This document shows, one piece after another, positions 34,396 to 41,417 of a stretch of DNA of 53,172 nucleotides. This DNA comes from a virus. Made by a program: the position numbers and the translations under genes. The notes under the pieces were generated by a model that saw only the letters and a list, made by a program, of their open reading frames with translations, made no database searches and had not been told where the DNA came from. The stretch covers positions 1 through 53,172 of the IMG/VR virus record IMGVR_UViG_3300021085_000044; one strand, 5' to 3'. How positions within the stretch are numbered: position 1 is the stretch's first letter; each line of letters begins with the position of its first letter.

Positions 34396-34635
34396 TTAAT
34401 CTTCAGTGGTTTGAAATTCGACTCCTTCTAATTCTTCAGCGGCATCGTCTATCCTTTGCTTGAGGTCGGTGACGAAATCGTTCAGGTCACTGAGCATGTC
34501 CTTTGCGCTCATGCTTCGCGTGCAACACTGAATCTCGTGGTACATCTCACGAGCCTGTGGGAGTAGCTCGGATACCTCCATGATGGCGGGAGCGCAGTCC
34601 CATCCGTCTTCTGTTGTCATAATTATTTTAACCAT
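34396..34635 (-). CDS. hypothetical protein
   Basis: A 79-residue acidic helical protein starting MVKIIMTTEDGW. A GTG 13 codons upstream (34674) would extend it, but that region overlaps the early element, so the ATG at 34635 is preferred. The family is not recognised. Confidence 0.6.
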   Translation of the reverse strand: MVKIIMTTEDGWDCAPAIMEVSELLPQAREMYHEIQCCTRSMSAKDMLSDLNDFVTDLKQRIDDAAEELEGVEFQTTED

Positions 34636-34655
34636 GGTGAATTGTTTTGTGGTGT

Positions 34656-34717
34656 TTCTATAGTTAGAACGCACCGAGTCCTGAGATATTGTACGTCGTT
34701 TGTTAACGGATGTTAAC
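34656..34717 (-). promoter_or_regulatory. bipartite early element, copy 3, with GTTAAC repeats
   Basis: The minus strand reads GTTAAC-ATCC-GTTAAC (34717-34702), then TACAATAT (34693-34686), 14 nt, CGTTCTAACTATAGAA. TTAACA and TACAAT are 17 nt apart, a sigma70-like arrangement. The repeats encode the last residues and stop of the preceding 389-aa gene. Confidence 0.6.
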
Positions 34718-35872
34718 CTGTTGGTTAGCGTTTAAGACCACGTCCCATTCCTCTCCGCAATGAGATATAATTGCCTTCGCGTGCATCAAATCCTTGAGCT
34801 TTGCTTCAGCCTCGTCAAGGGAAGCTACTAATTCAGAAACCCGATTCTGCTGAAAGCTTATGGCTGATGCATTACTCTTAGCGTTCCTGAGGTGATTGCA
34901 CAACGCTTCTGCATCGCTGTATGATAGACCATCACCAGAGGTGACTTTTTCCATCTCTACATCACTGGCATGAGATTGAGCTTCGCCAGCCTCAACAACA
35001 TCGTACACCTTCCATCCTCCCTTGATGACATGAAACTTGGATACATCGGGCTTTGATAAACCTTTTACCTCAAGGAGAATCTCAAACTCCCCTCTTGAGA
35101 AACCACGACTAGTGACTGCCTCTCCTTCGCTCTTACCTTGCTTGATGGCACTGAAAGCCTCTTCGATACATCGCTTCTCGTTGATAGCTAACCGCTCCTC
35201 CAAGGACATTACAGCATCACGAAGCGTGTCGTACCATGTGAGAACTGTACCATCTATACTTAAAGCCCACACGTTGTCATCATCCTTCTTAAGGTTGACG
35301 ATTACTCCGTTTATGACTACGCTGTCAAGCGTATCCATGAAGCTTTCCTTCACCTCGTAGTTTCCAGCACTGATTCGCTTCAGGTATTCGCTACGCTTGA
35401 AGTTAGACTTTGCCTCGTCCTGCATGTCCTCCTCTATCTCTCGAAGTGAGCGGTCAACGTTGGCTAGGTACTTACTGGTGTGCTTCAGCTCATGGTTCAA
35501 TACGTAGTCAATACGACTCAGTTCCGCCAAGAACGCTGACTTGTACCATACACGGCTGGGGTTTGCTTCCCTGTATTCCCTGACAGCTAGCTTGAGAGGC
35601 GCGTCTGTACTCCAGTCACTATCATTAAGTAGAGGCAGAGAATCCATTAGCTCCACAATATTGGGAAACTCTGCAATCAACGATAGCTTTACAGCTACTC
35701 TGTACTCTCGGAAATCTTTCCATAGTTTCGGGACTCCGAATCGGTCTTTGGTCTTCTCCACCTCTTGCTTCAATACTGATAGCACGATAGATTGTCGTGA
35801 CTCGTTATCTCCTAAGAGCTTGCTCTCGATTTGCGCTAACGCTTCCTGTGGTGTGAATTTAGATTTACTCAT
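34703..35872 (-). CDS. hypothetical protein, 389 aa
   Basis: A soluble, mostly helical, acidic protein, the largest unknown of the early region. It has helical stretches at about 115-165 and, near the C-terminus (about 340-370), a coiled-coil-like segment ending in a Leu/Ala-rich motif. No nucleotide-binding, nuclease or helix-turn-helix motif is obvious. It has its own early element copy with GTTAAC repeats, suggesting strong early expression. The stop codon lies in the control element of the next gene. Confidence 0.65.
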   Translation of the reverse strand: MSKSKFTPQEALAQIESKLLGDNESRQSIVLSVLKQEVEKTKDRFGVPKLWKDFREYRVAVKLSLIAEFPNIVELMDSLPLLNDSDWSTDAPLKLAVREYREANPSRVWYKSAFLAELSRIDYVLNHELKHTSKYLANVDRSLREIEEDMQDEAKSNFKRSEYLKRISAGNYEVKESFMDTLDSVVINGVIVNLKKDDDNVWALSIDGTVLTWYDTLRDAVMSLEERLAINEKRCIEEAFSAIKQGKSEGEAVTSRGFSRGEFEILLEVKGLSKPDVSKFHVIKGGWKVYDVVEAGEAQSHASDVEMEKVTSGDGLSYSDAEALCNHLRNAKSNASAISFQQNRVSELVASLDEAEAKLKDLMHAKAIISHCGEEWDVVLNANQQVNIR

Positions 35873-35899
35873 GTCAATTGAATTAAAAGATTAAACTGC

Positions 35900-35960
35900 T
35901 TCTTTAGTAATAACGCGGACGTTTGTCTGTTATTGTGCTTGTGTTGTTAACGAAAGTTAA
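35900..35960 (-). promoter_or_regulatory. bipartite early element, copy 4, with GTTAAC repeats
   Basis: The minus strand reads TTAACT, 17 nt, CACAAT(AA), 14 nt, CGTTATTACTAAAGAA, upstream of the 35872 start. AATAAC...GTTATT within it can also form a hairpin. It overlaps the stop of the 57-aa gene. Confidence 0.6.
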
Positions 35961-36120
35961 TTAAGTCTCTTACGTTGTATGACTTGTCAAGTGCTTCAAT
36001 CACAAGCATTTGAGCTTCTGGGTCTTCGTTACTGAAAAATATGTATGCCTCTACAATCTCCTCTATTGAAAGGTTTAGCTGTAGAAAGGGATTCGGGGAA
36101 TTGTCAAACGGCTTGTTCAT
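35947..36120 (-). CDS. 57-aa hypothetical protein
   Basis: MNKPFDNSPNPFLQLNLS, then an acidic helical part ending in VRDLINFR. The start overlaps the stop of the 127-aa gene upstream by ATGA. The stop codon lies inside the GTTAAC repeat of the next control element. Coupling and acidic composition support a real gene. No family is recognised. Confidence 0.6.
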   Translation of the reverse strand: MNKPFDNSPNPFLQLNLSIEEIVEAYIFFSNEDPEAQMLVIEALDKSYNVRDLINFR

Positions 36121-36500
36121 GATGCTATGGATTGTGTACGAGTCCGTAGAATCTCATACGATTTCTTGTAGTCTCTGCTCAACAAAGTGCACTCCAGTCC
36201 CAGCATGTCAAACGGATGACGCAGACCATACATATCCATAAGAGCCATAGCTGTTGGTACATCGCAGCTAAGGACCATATTCGGTGATTTGCCAGTCATT
36301 ATGGTAAGGTGCACGTTGACCTTGGTTCGGAATCCATCTTTCTTGCATTCAAACTCCATCCTTGCGCTGACACCATCGACGTTGACTCCGGGCATGTTGG
36401 TGTAGAGTAGCCGAATGCTATCTCGAACCTTCATCTCCATAGGGGAGGGAACGAATCCTATAAGGCTAAAGTGTTGCTGTCTTCCTGTTGCTTTCATCAT
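36117..36500 (-). CDS. hypothetical protein
   Basis: A 127-residue beta-rich protein, starting MMKATGRQQHFSL. It has a cysteine pair region (LSCDVP, LECTLL) and no membrane segment. It has its own early element copy. Not recognised. Confidence 0.6.
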   Translation of the reverse strand: MMKATGRQQHFSLIGFVPSPMEMKVRDSIRLLYTNMPGVNVDGVSARMEFECKKDGFRTKVNVHLTIMTGKSPNMVLSCDVPTAMALMDMYGLRHPFDMLGLECTLLSRDYKKSYEILRTRTQSIAS

Positions 36501-36522
36501 ATCTTAATGTGTTTAATTGAAC

Positions 36523-36588
36523 TTCTATAGTAATAACGCAGGACTCTCCTTGTTATTGTGCTTAGTATGTGAACGAATGTTAACGCTC
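36523..36588 (-). promoter_or_regulatory. bipartite early element, copy 5, with GTTAAC repeat
   Basis: The minus strand reads TTAACA, 17 nt, CACAAT(AA), 14 nt, CGTTATTACTATAGAA, the best consensus copy. Internally AATAAC-a-AGGA-gag-TCCT-gc-GTTATT forms a hairpin. It lies 23 nt upstream of the 36500 start. Confidence 0.65.
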
Positions 36589-36590
36589 TC

Positions 36591-36656
36591 CTAGAGGAAA
36601 TCGACATAGTCAATCCACTCCAATCCGTATAGCTCCTGTAGCTCCTCGATGCTCAT
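36591..36656 (-). CDS. 21-aa microprotein
   Basis: MSIEELQELYGLEWIDYVDF plus L: an acidic 21-residue ORF whose ATG overlaps the ArdC stop codon (ATGA) and whose stop immediately precedes the next control element. The length makes chance possible. The coupling matches neighbouring genes. Confidence 0.35.
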   Translation of the reverse strand: MSIEELQELYGLEWIDYVDFL

Positions 36657-37573
36657 GACTCCTCGCTTTCGTCCAGTATGAAGTCTACAGCTTTCATCGC
36701 TTTGGTCGCGGCTGACAGAGCCATCTTTGGCTTATCCTTTAGCTCTTTGACCCATCCATTGATATATGCCTGACTATTCTGCTCATCATCCTTTGGGCTG
36801 ATTCCAGTGAGACCTACAAGGAACTGACTCCCAATCTCAGCAACCAACTCTTCCTTGGAGTACGCATCACTTCCGAATGCTGCAACCTTGTCTAGTCGCT
36901 TCAAGATTGTTTCGTGTCCAGTGCTGTGAACCAGCTCATGGAACAAGGTCTTGTAGTAATCGTCGTTGGTGACGAACGTCTCTGGATTCGGCATCTGCAC
37001 ATGGTGACGTGACGGAACGTAGAATGCACGCTCTCCTCCATGAGACAGGCTTGGACGATTGTCCTTCGGGTACTGCTCTTTGTAAACTCTCTCAGCCTTG
37101 TCAATCGGTGTGAATTCGCCCACACCTTCGACTGGAGCAACAGGCTTGCGTCTCGGCTCAATGTCATCACACTGGGCGATGTTGAACACGTTCCAAGAAC
37201 GAGGAGTGAAAATCTTGTCGAACTTCATGCCGACTGGGATATCCTGATACTTTCGGTAGAACTTGCCGTCCTCTCCACGGAACACGATGTTCCAGAAGAC
37301 AATCCATGTGCCTGACTCTCCCTTGCGAACCTGCCCACCCTTGGCAACAGCTTGCTTGTATGTCAACCACTCGTTGTGCGGATACTCATGCTCCATCTGC
37401 TCTACGCATAGGAACAGGGTGTTGACTCCCTTGTATGCCTTGCCAGTCGAGTTATTGATTGGAGACATCATGCCGTCACCTCCGCTCCAAGGACGAAACC
37501 ACTGGAGACCTTTTGACTCCAAACCTTCTACGATTCGGTCAGTCACTTTCTTGTAAATATCTACTTTAGCCAT
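36653..37573 (-). CDS. ArdC-type antirestriction protein
   Basis: A 306-residue protein. The N-terminal ~130 residues match the ArdC ssDNA-binding domain: IVEGLESKGLQWFRPWSGG, then SPINNSTGKAYKGVN, WLTYKQAV..GGQVRKGESGT, and WNVFNIAQ. The C-terminal metallopeptidase-like domain has H212-E-L-V-H216-STG-H220 and E245 in ELVAEIGSQ. ArdC proteins on plasmids protect entering DNA from restriction enzymes. Here it is an early gene, consistent with guarding phage DNA. It has its own early element. All zinc ligands appear intact. Confidence 0.9.
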   Translation of the reverse strand: MAKVDIYKKVTDRIVEGLESKGLQWFRPWSGGDGMMSPINNSTGKAYKGVNTLFLCVEQMEHEYPHNEWLTYKQAVAKGGQVRKGESGTWIVFWNIVFRGEDGKFYRKYQDIPVGMKFDKIFTPRSWNVFNIAQCDDIEPRRKPVAPVEGVGEFTPIDKAERVYKEQYPKDNRPSLSHGGERAFYVPSRHHVQMPNPETFVTNDDYYKTLFHELVHSTGHETILKRLDKVAAFGSDAYSKEELVAEIGSQFLVGLTGISPKDDEQNSQAYINGWVKELKDKPKMALSAATKAMKAVDFILDESEES

Positions 37574-37613
37574 GCTCTTTCAATTTGTGGGGAGACTGGA
37601 TTGCCTCCCCTGT

Positions 37614-37652
37614 TTCTATAGTGTTAACGTATCTCGGTTTCTGTTTATTGTG
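37614..37652 (-). promoter_or_regulatory. bipartite early element, copy 6
   Basis: The minus strand reads CACAATAA, 15 nt, CGTTAACACTATAGAA, upstream of ardC. The TAA of CACAATAA is the stop codon of the preceding 103-aa gene (A-Q-stop). No GTTAAC direct repeat is present. Confidence 0.55.
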
Positions 37653-37956
37653 CAGGAGTGGAAAATTCCGAAATAACAAGGTTGGTCTTGAGATTGATGT
37701 GCGCTTTCTTGATTTCGAACATCACGCGCTGAGCTGGTAAAAGCTCATCCTCAGCGATGGTCAAACGCTCTTGGATGTTGCTGATGGTTTGGTCGGATAG
37801 GCACAGGTCTTTCGCCAGTTTCAACTCCCTATCCAAAGACTCAAGGTTAGACTCTGCTAAACTCAACGCAATCTTAGCCATCCCTCGTGCGTTCTTCAGG
37901 GCAATCTCAACCATCTCCATCGCTGCCTGCAATCCTTCGTTCGTGTTGTCTATCAT
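37645..37956 (-). CDS. hypothetical coiled-coil protein
   Basis: A 103-residue helical protein with regular Leu/Ile/Ala spacing from about residue 12 to 75 (coiled coil). It ends in STPAQ, with the last codons inside the control element of ardC. The function is unknown. Confidence 0.6.
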   Translation of the reverse strand: MIDNTNEGLQAAMEMVEIALKNARGMAKIALSLAESNLESLDRELKLAKDLCLSDQTISNIQERLTIAEDELLPAQRVMFEIKKAHINLKTNLVISEFSTPAQ

Positions 37957-37973
37957 CTTATATGGGTGTTTAG

Positions 37974-38012
37974 TTATACAGCTATAACGGATTCAACATT
38001 TAATTTATTGTG
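37974..38012 (-). promoter_or_regulatory. bipartite early element, copy 7
   Basis: The minus strand reads CACAATAA, 15 nt, CGTTATAGCTGTATAA, upstream of the 37956 start. Again TAA serves as the stop of the preceding gene (A-Q-stop). Confidence 0.55.
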
Positions 38013-38493
38013 CAGAGCCTAGTCTAACTTGCGCCATGCTCCTTGCGTGGCTCGGCATCAATGGCTTCAATCGTTCCAGTATCGCAACGTATTCAGCCTG
38101 TAACGCATCCATCTTGGCTTGCGCTATGTCAATGGCTTCCTGAGCCTCGAACCGCTCAATTGGAGTAGTGCAAGCATCCTTGAGGTTGCGCATGTATCTG
38201 CGCTCCATCATGGCATCTTCGAAGGCATCCTGATTGTCTTCACGGGCATCCTTCAATAGGACTCGTTCAACGTTCTCCTTGCACTCTCTCAAGGTCTGGC
38301 CTCCAGCGAACATCTCGCTGTCATTGTCCTCGTACGCAGTGTACTCCTTGAGCACTTCGTCCTTTGCAATGAACATCCTGAATTCACCATCGACGAATAC
38401 GTCGGTGACCTTCTGCTGGATGACTCCGTATCCCTCGGCTCTCAGGTCCATCGTGTTGATGCCTCTCTTGAATGTGATGTTTAACTTACTCAT
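38005..38493 (-). CDS. hypothetical protein
   Basis: A 162-residue protein, first gene of the minus-strand early cluster. The N-terminal half is beta-rich (INTMDLRAEGYGVIQQKVTD). The C-terminal half is helical and charged, including AQEAIDIAQAKMDALQAEYV. Its leading position suggests it is among the first proteins made after infection. Such genes often take over host functions, but nothing specific is visible. Confidence 0.6.
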   Translation of the reverse strand: MSKLNITFKRGINTMDLRAEGYGVIQQKVTDVFVDGEFRMFIAKDEVLKEYTAYEDNDSEMFAGGQTLRECKENVERVLLKDAREDNQDAFEDAMMERRYMRNLKDACTTPIERFEAQEAIDIAQAKMDALQAEYVAILERLKPLMPSHARSMAQVRLGSAQ

Positions 38494-38544
38494 TATCAGT
38501 GTGTTAGGGGTTGTGTTATATCTATTTAGCTATCGCGTTACAGG

Positions 38545-38600
38545 TTCTATAACGGATATCAATCTTGTTCTAGTATCCAGTACTTGCCAACAGATGTTAA
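38545..38600 (-). promoter_or_regulatory. bipartite early element, copy 8
   Basis: The minus strand reads TTAACA (38600-38595), 17 nt, GATACT, then CGTTATAGAA about 18 nt further on. The CACAATAA box has diverged, but the -35-like box and second box are kept. It precedes the first early gene. Confidence 0.5.
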
Positions 38601-38926
38601 CATCCCACATATGGGTAGTACTATATGATTGACCAACGCAAGGGGGATGATTGTACCTGAGGTCTTCGGTGCTCGATAGTGAATCGATGTCATCTGTCAC
38701 GGGTTGGTGTATCCCTTAGGTTGATATGGATGTGATGTGCTCACCGGATAGGCTAGACCAAAAAGCCAAAACATTTAGCGCAACCCTGAGAAAGTTTGCG
38801 GGGGTGGGTCTGTGCAATGCGTTTCGGTTTGCTCAGCCAACCGTCCCTATGTATGTATAATCCCATTAGCAAACATTACTCCCAAAAAAACCATATATAG
38901 CTGCATCATCAATCAAAAGAAATTTG
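38601..38926. other. divergent control region, no convincing gene
   Basis: It lies between the minus-strand early cluster and the plus-strand cluster. Apart from the element at its left edge and the TATTTTTG box at its right edge, I see no strong repeats or hairpins. A 44-codon plus-strand ORF (38726-38860) has no promoter spacing like its neighbours. The position suits a replication origin or immunity-type switch, but no iterons are visible. Confidence 0.4.
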
Positions 38927-38941
38927 TATTTTTGCGTGATG
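38927..38941 (+). promoter_or_regulatory. TAnnTTTG promoter, leaderless spacing
   Basis: TATTTTTG (38927-38934), then CGTG, then ATG at 38939. Confidence 0.6.
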
Positions 38942-39031
38942 ATTTTTTTAGCATATAGCATATTTGGAGCCTACACTTTCTTCGCATCCAAGTGGACAAT
39001 TGAGTTTATCCTAAACAGGAAAAGGACTTGA
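38939..39031 (+). CDS. 30-aa membrane microprotein
   Basis: MIFLAYSIFGAYTFFASKW is followed by a basic end ILNRKRT: 30 residues, one hydrophobic helix with a positively charged C-terminus. The ATG sits exactly four bases after a consensus TAnnTTTG box, the same geometry as five established neighbours, which is the main support. It would be the first plus-strand product of the divergent region. The function is unknown. Confidence 0.55.
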   Translation: MIFLAYSIFGAYTFFASKWTIEFILNRKRT

Positions 39032-39058
39032 CTTTGTAAATTTTTTCGTGTAACTTCG
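39028..39058 (+). promoter_or_regulatory. near-consensus Bacteroidetes promoter
   Basis: TTG (39028-39030), 20 nt, TAACTTCG (39051-39058), one mismatch to TAnnTTTG. It gives a leader of about 155 nt before the 43-aa gene. The leader contains the hairpin GAATGC...GCATTC near 39089-39111. Confidence 0.4.
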
Positions 39059-39215
39059 CATCAGCTTGACGAACGAACGAACATCTTCGAATGCTTGCTG
39101 TAGCCGCATTCAAGAGTTCTTTAGATAGCTTCCAACATTTTTATAAACTCGGCTATCATAATCGTATTGACTAAGTACGTGAGAAGAGGATGCCTATGCC
39201 CTAACCCCAGATACC

Positions 39216-39347
39216 ATGAAAGAAGAAGAGTTCGACATATCATTCCTTGACCCTAAGAAGCTTAAGGAGTCAGAGGACAAACTAGAGAGCGGAGAGATTA
39301 CTTGTAACATAGATTCCCCAGAGGACTGCGAGAGCTGTAGTGGCTAA
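39216..39347 (+). CDS. 43-aa acidic Cys-containing protein
   Basis: MKEEEFDISFLDPKKLKES, then an acidic C-terminus with three cysteines (ITCNID, DCESC). The length is below usual cut-offs, but composition and orientation agree with neighbours and a promoter lies upstream. Not recognised. Confidence 0.4.
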   Translation: MKEEEFDISFLDPKKLKESEDKLESGEITCNIDSPEDCESCSG

Positions 39348-39390
39348 TCGCTTATAATTCATTTGGTTAGATAGGGAGAGGGATTGGCAT

Positions 39391-39425
39391 TTGCTGGTCC
39401 TTTTCTTTATTACTTTTGTAGCATG
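39391..39425 (+). promoter_or_regulatory. TAnnTTTG promoter with -33 TTG, leaderless spacing
   Basis: TTG (39391-39393), 17 nt, TACTTTTG (39411-39418), TAGC, ATG at 39423. Confidence 0.65.
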
Positions 39426-39629
39426 GACACATTGACGCAATTTGAGATGATTATCATTGCAGGTTCGATAGTCGGTACGTGGATTAAACACAATTCTGAT
39501 TACGCGCATCTAAAGGGGAGAGTGATTGCACTTGAGAATGATAATGGGGAGATGAAGGACGACGTGAAGCAATTGCTCAAAGAGGTCCAAGAGCTAAAAG
39601 TTTTGTTGGCTAAGAACCAACTACAATAA
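39423..39629 (+). CDS. small membrane-anchored coiled-coil protein
   Basis: A 68-residue protein. MDTLTQFE is followed by a membrane helix (about 9-23, MIIIAGSIVGTWI) and a coiled coil (about 34-65). An upstream ATG at 39384 is possible but lies before the promoter box, so 39423 is preferred. The topology resembles XhlA-type haemolysin/holin accessory proteins and some spanin-like proteins, but no lipobox is present. The role is uncertain. Confidence 0.65.
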   Translation: MDTLTQFEMIIIAGSIVGTWIKHNSDYAHLKGRVIALENDNGEMKDDVKQLLKEVQELKVLLAKNQLQ

Positions 39630-39656
39630 CCCCACAGCTAATTACGTTATAGGTCT

Positions 39657-39923
39657 ATGAAAGACCCTATCCATCTTTGTGATGTCGTATTGTTTGACGG
39701 CAAATCCAAGCGCGAGTATAAGTTAAGTGACGTTGTTCTAGCCGGAAACGATAAGAGTTTAATATGGCAATCGGACATACATCGCAACAGACTAATAAAG
39801 CTTGCCTTTAAAACCCCAGCAAAAATAAAGACCCAGCGCAATAACATGCGTCTTTATATAAAGGGTATTGATTTCAAGAAATATATCTCCCACTCAAACC
39901 ATAATTGGGGACTGAGTAAATAA
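39657..39923 (+). CDS. hypothetical protein
   Basis: An 88-residue basic protein, beta-rich in the first half. There is no motif and the family is not recognised. It is followed by a TATATTTG box for the next gene. Confidence 0.6.
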   Translation: MKDPIHLCDVVLFDGKSKREYKLSDVVLAGNDKSLIWQSDIHRNRLIKLAFKTPAKIKTQRNNMRLYIKGIDFKKYISHSNHNWGLSK

Positions 39924-39924
39924 T

Positions 39925-39939
39925 TATATTTGTGTCATG
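39925..39939 (+). promoter_or_regulatory. TAnnTTTG promoter, leaderless spacing
   Basis: TATATTTG (39925-39932), TGTC, ATG at 39937. Confidence 0.65.
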
Positions 39940-40188
39940 CAATACAAACGGGCACAGAAAGGAGCTAAGGTAAATGGTGACCCAATCACCAAAGAATCTA
40001 ACTTAAAGGACATGGCGGTGCACATGGGAAAAGCCTTCCCTGATACAGCTATACCTGATAAAGTAATGAAGGGCTATGCTATGACATGGTTACTTAGTGG
40101 TCGCAAAGATGACGCACTGAAAGCTGTTATCGCTCAAGAGAAGAAGCGTCAGTCAAAGGGATTACCCGCACCTAAGATGAAATCATGA
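39937..40188 (+). CDS. hypothetical basic protein
   Basis: An 83-residue protein rich in Lys, with a predicted helical body (LKDMAVHMGKAFP). Its stop overlaps the next start by 4 nt. It may be a small DNA- or virion-associated protein. No family is recognised. Confidence 0.65.
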   Translation: MQYKRAQKGAKVNGDPITKESNLKDMAVHMGKAFPDTAIPDKVMKGYAMTWLLSGRKDDALKAVIAQEKKRQSKGLPAPKMKS

Positions 40189-40373
40189 AGGCGGCTAAGA
40201 AATCAGAGAGAGGTAAGCTAAAGGTTTCTTCAAAGAAAATAGATGTACCATCCCCATCTGGATATCACTGGATGGAGGAGCAAGGTAGATACTATCTAAT
40301 GGAGGGGGATTATAAACCGCATCCCGGAGCTGTAGAGAAGGCATCGTTTAAAGTAGCTACTCATGGCAAGTAA
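40185..40373 (+). CDS. hypothetical basic protein
   Basis: A 62-residue protein with the segment SPSGYHWMEEQGRYYLMEGDY followed by HPGA. Related short GYHWM...YYLM proteins occur beside packaging genes of phages, though I know no named family. It is coupled at both ends by overlaps of 4 and 11 nt. Confidence 0.65.
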   Translation: MKAAKKSERGKLKVSSKKIDVPSPSGYHWMEEQGRYYLMEGDYKPHPGAVEKASFKVATHGK

Positions 40374-40785
40374 GAGGAAACAACCGTATAGACTCGGACT
40401 CCCGACTAGATACACCGACCCCGGACAGGGTAAAGAAATCAAGGCCACTGTAGAGGAGGATGCCGACAACAAGAAGAAGATGTCGGAGGACTACAAGTCT
40501 GGCAAGCGCATTAAGCTATCCCTATTCAAGAAGAGGGTAGAGGCTAAGAAGGGGGCTAAAGTAAAAGCCAAACCCTTGAGTAGCTCTACAATAGCAACAC
40601 TACAAAAGAAAGCCAAGAGTTCCGGAATTTCTTTCGGAACCTTAAAGAAAGTTTACAGAAGGGGTCAAGGTGCTTGGCTTTCGTCTGGCTCTCGTCGAGG
40701 AGCATCCATGGCTGCATGGGCTATGGGTAGAGTCAACAGTTACATTCGTGGCTCTAAGAAACACGACACAGATTTGAGAAGATAA
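40363..40785 (+). CDS. DUF5824-like basic phage protein
   Basis: A 140-residue, highly basic protein. The C-terminal part, LKKVYRRGQGAWLSSGSRRG followed by WAMGRVNSYIRG, fits the family I remember as DUF5824 (K-G-x-G-A-x-x-S-x-G-S-R-P, then W-x-x-A-R-x-x-S). The family occurs in phages and large viruses with no known function. The charge suggests nucleic acid binding or virion packaging. Confidence 0.7.
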   Translation: MASKRKQPYRLGLPTRYTDPGQGKEIKATVEEDADNKKKMSEDYKSGKRIKLSLFKKRVEAKKGAKVKAKPLSSSTIATLQKKAKSSGISFGTLKKVYRRGQGAWLSSGSRRGASMAAWAMGRVNSYIRGSKKHDTDLRR

Positions 40786-40793
40786 ACAACAGT

Positions 40794-40808
40794 TATATTT
40801 GCGATATG
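40794..40808 (+). promoter_or_regulatory. TAnnTTTG promoter, leaderless spacing
   Basis: TATATTTG (40794-40801), CGAT, ATG at 40806. Confidence 0.65.
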
Positions 40809-41417
40809 GAATACAGCAGAAAATACGGAATGGGCGGCAACGTCGATAGATTAAGAATGGCTTTCGGAGGTAAAATGGAGTACGCCGATGAGGGACGTAA
40901 AATGCCATCTAACTTTGTAGGAAGAAAAAGAGGTCGTGACGCAGACACTCCGTATAATGACAAAGTCGCTATGGAAGCTGGTATAGAGATAGACTACAGT
41001 GATAAGTACCGATACTTAACTGAACAGGAGAAAGAGTATGCTATTGAACTTGAGTCAGCAGGTCTTCTTCGCACTAGCGGTAAAGGTGGCGGATATATTA
41101 CACCTCAATCTATGGAGAATCTAATGTCTCCAAAAGCAAGATTAGCAATGGCTTCAATGATGAGGCAGATTAAAAACGGAGAAGAGCCCGGCGGAAAAAG
41201 TTTTGGTCGGGGCAGAATTGAAACAGGTGGGGTCAAGGGTTCACAAAGAGCAACGCGACCTGCTATCGTTCAGCTTGCTCCACCTAGAGGGTATGTCGAA
41301 GAGGAAGGGGAAGAACGGAACCGGATGATTCAGTTTGCAGGTATTGGTCCGGATGGCCGCACGATAAGAGGAGACGAAGGTCCAGCAGGGTTTGGAACAA
41401 GAAGCCCTGAGTATTAA
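40806..41417 (+). CDS. hypothetical protein
   Basis: A 203-residue Gly/Arg/Glu-rich protein of low predicted order, with a helical centre and a disordered C-terminus. There is no catalytic motif. It is possibly a virion or assembly component. It converges on the secreted-protein gene with a 4-nt overlap at the stops. Confidence 0.6.
   Translation: MEYSRKYGMGGNVDRLRMAFGGKMEYADEGRKMPSNFVGRKRGRDADTPYNDKVAMEAGIEIDYSDKYRYLTEQEKEYAIELESAGLLRTSGKGGGYITPQSMENLMSPKARLAMASMMRQIKNGEEPGGKSFGRGRIETGGVKGSQRATRPAIVQLAPPRGYVEEEGEERNRMIQFAGIGPDGRTIRGDEGPAGFGTRSPEY

Noticed and set aside
38726-38860. 44-codon plus-strand ORF (MDVMCSPDRLDQ..) in the divergent region
   Set aside because: No TAnnTTTG box at the spacing used by its neighbours, no coupling, and composition not clearly protein-like; could be chance.
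39070-39085. GAACGAACGAAC triplicate repeat as possible origin iterons
   Set aside because: Only three 4-nt units in a leader region; too short to support an origin.
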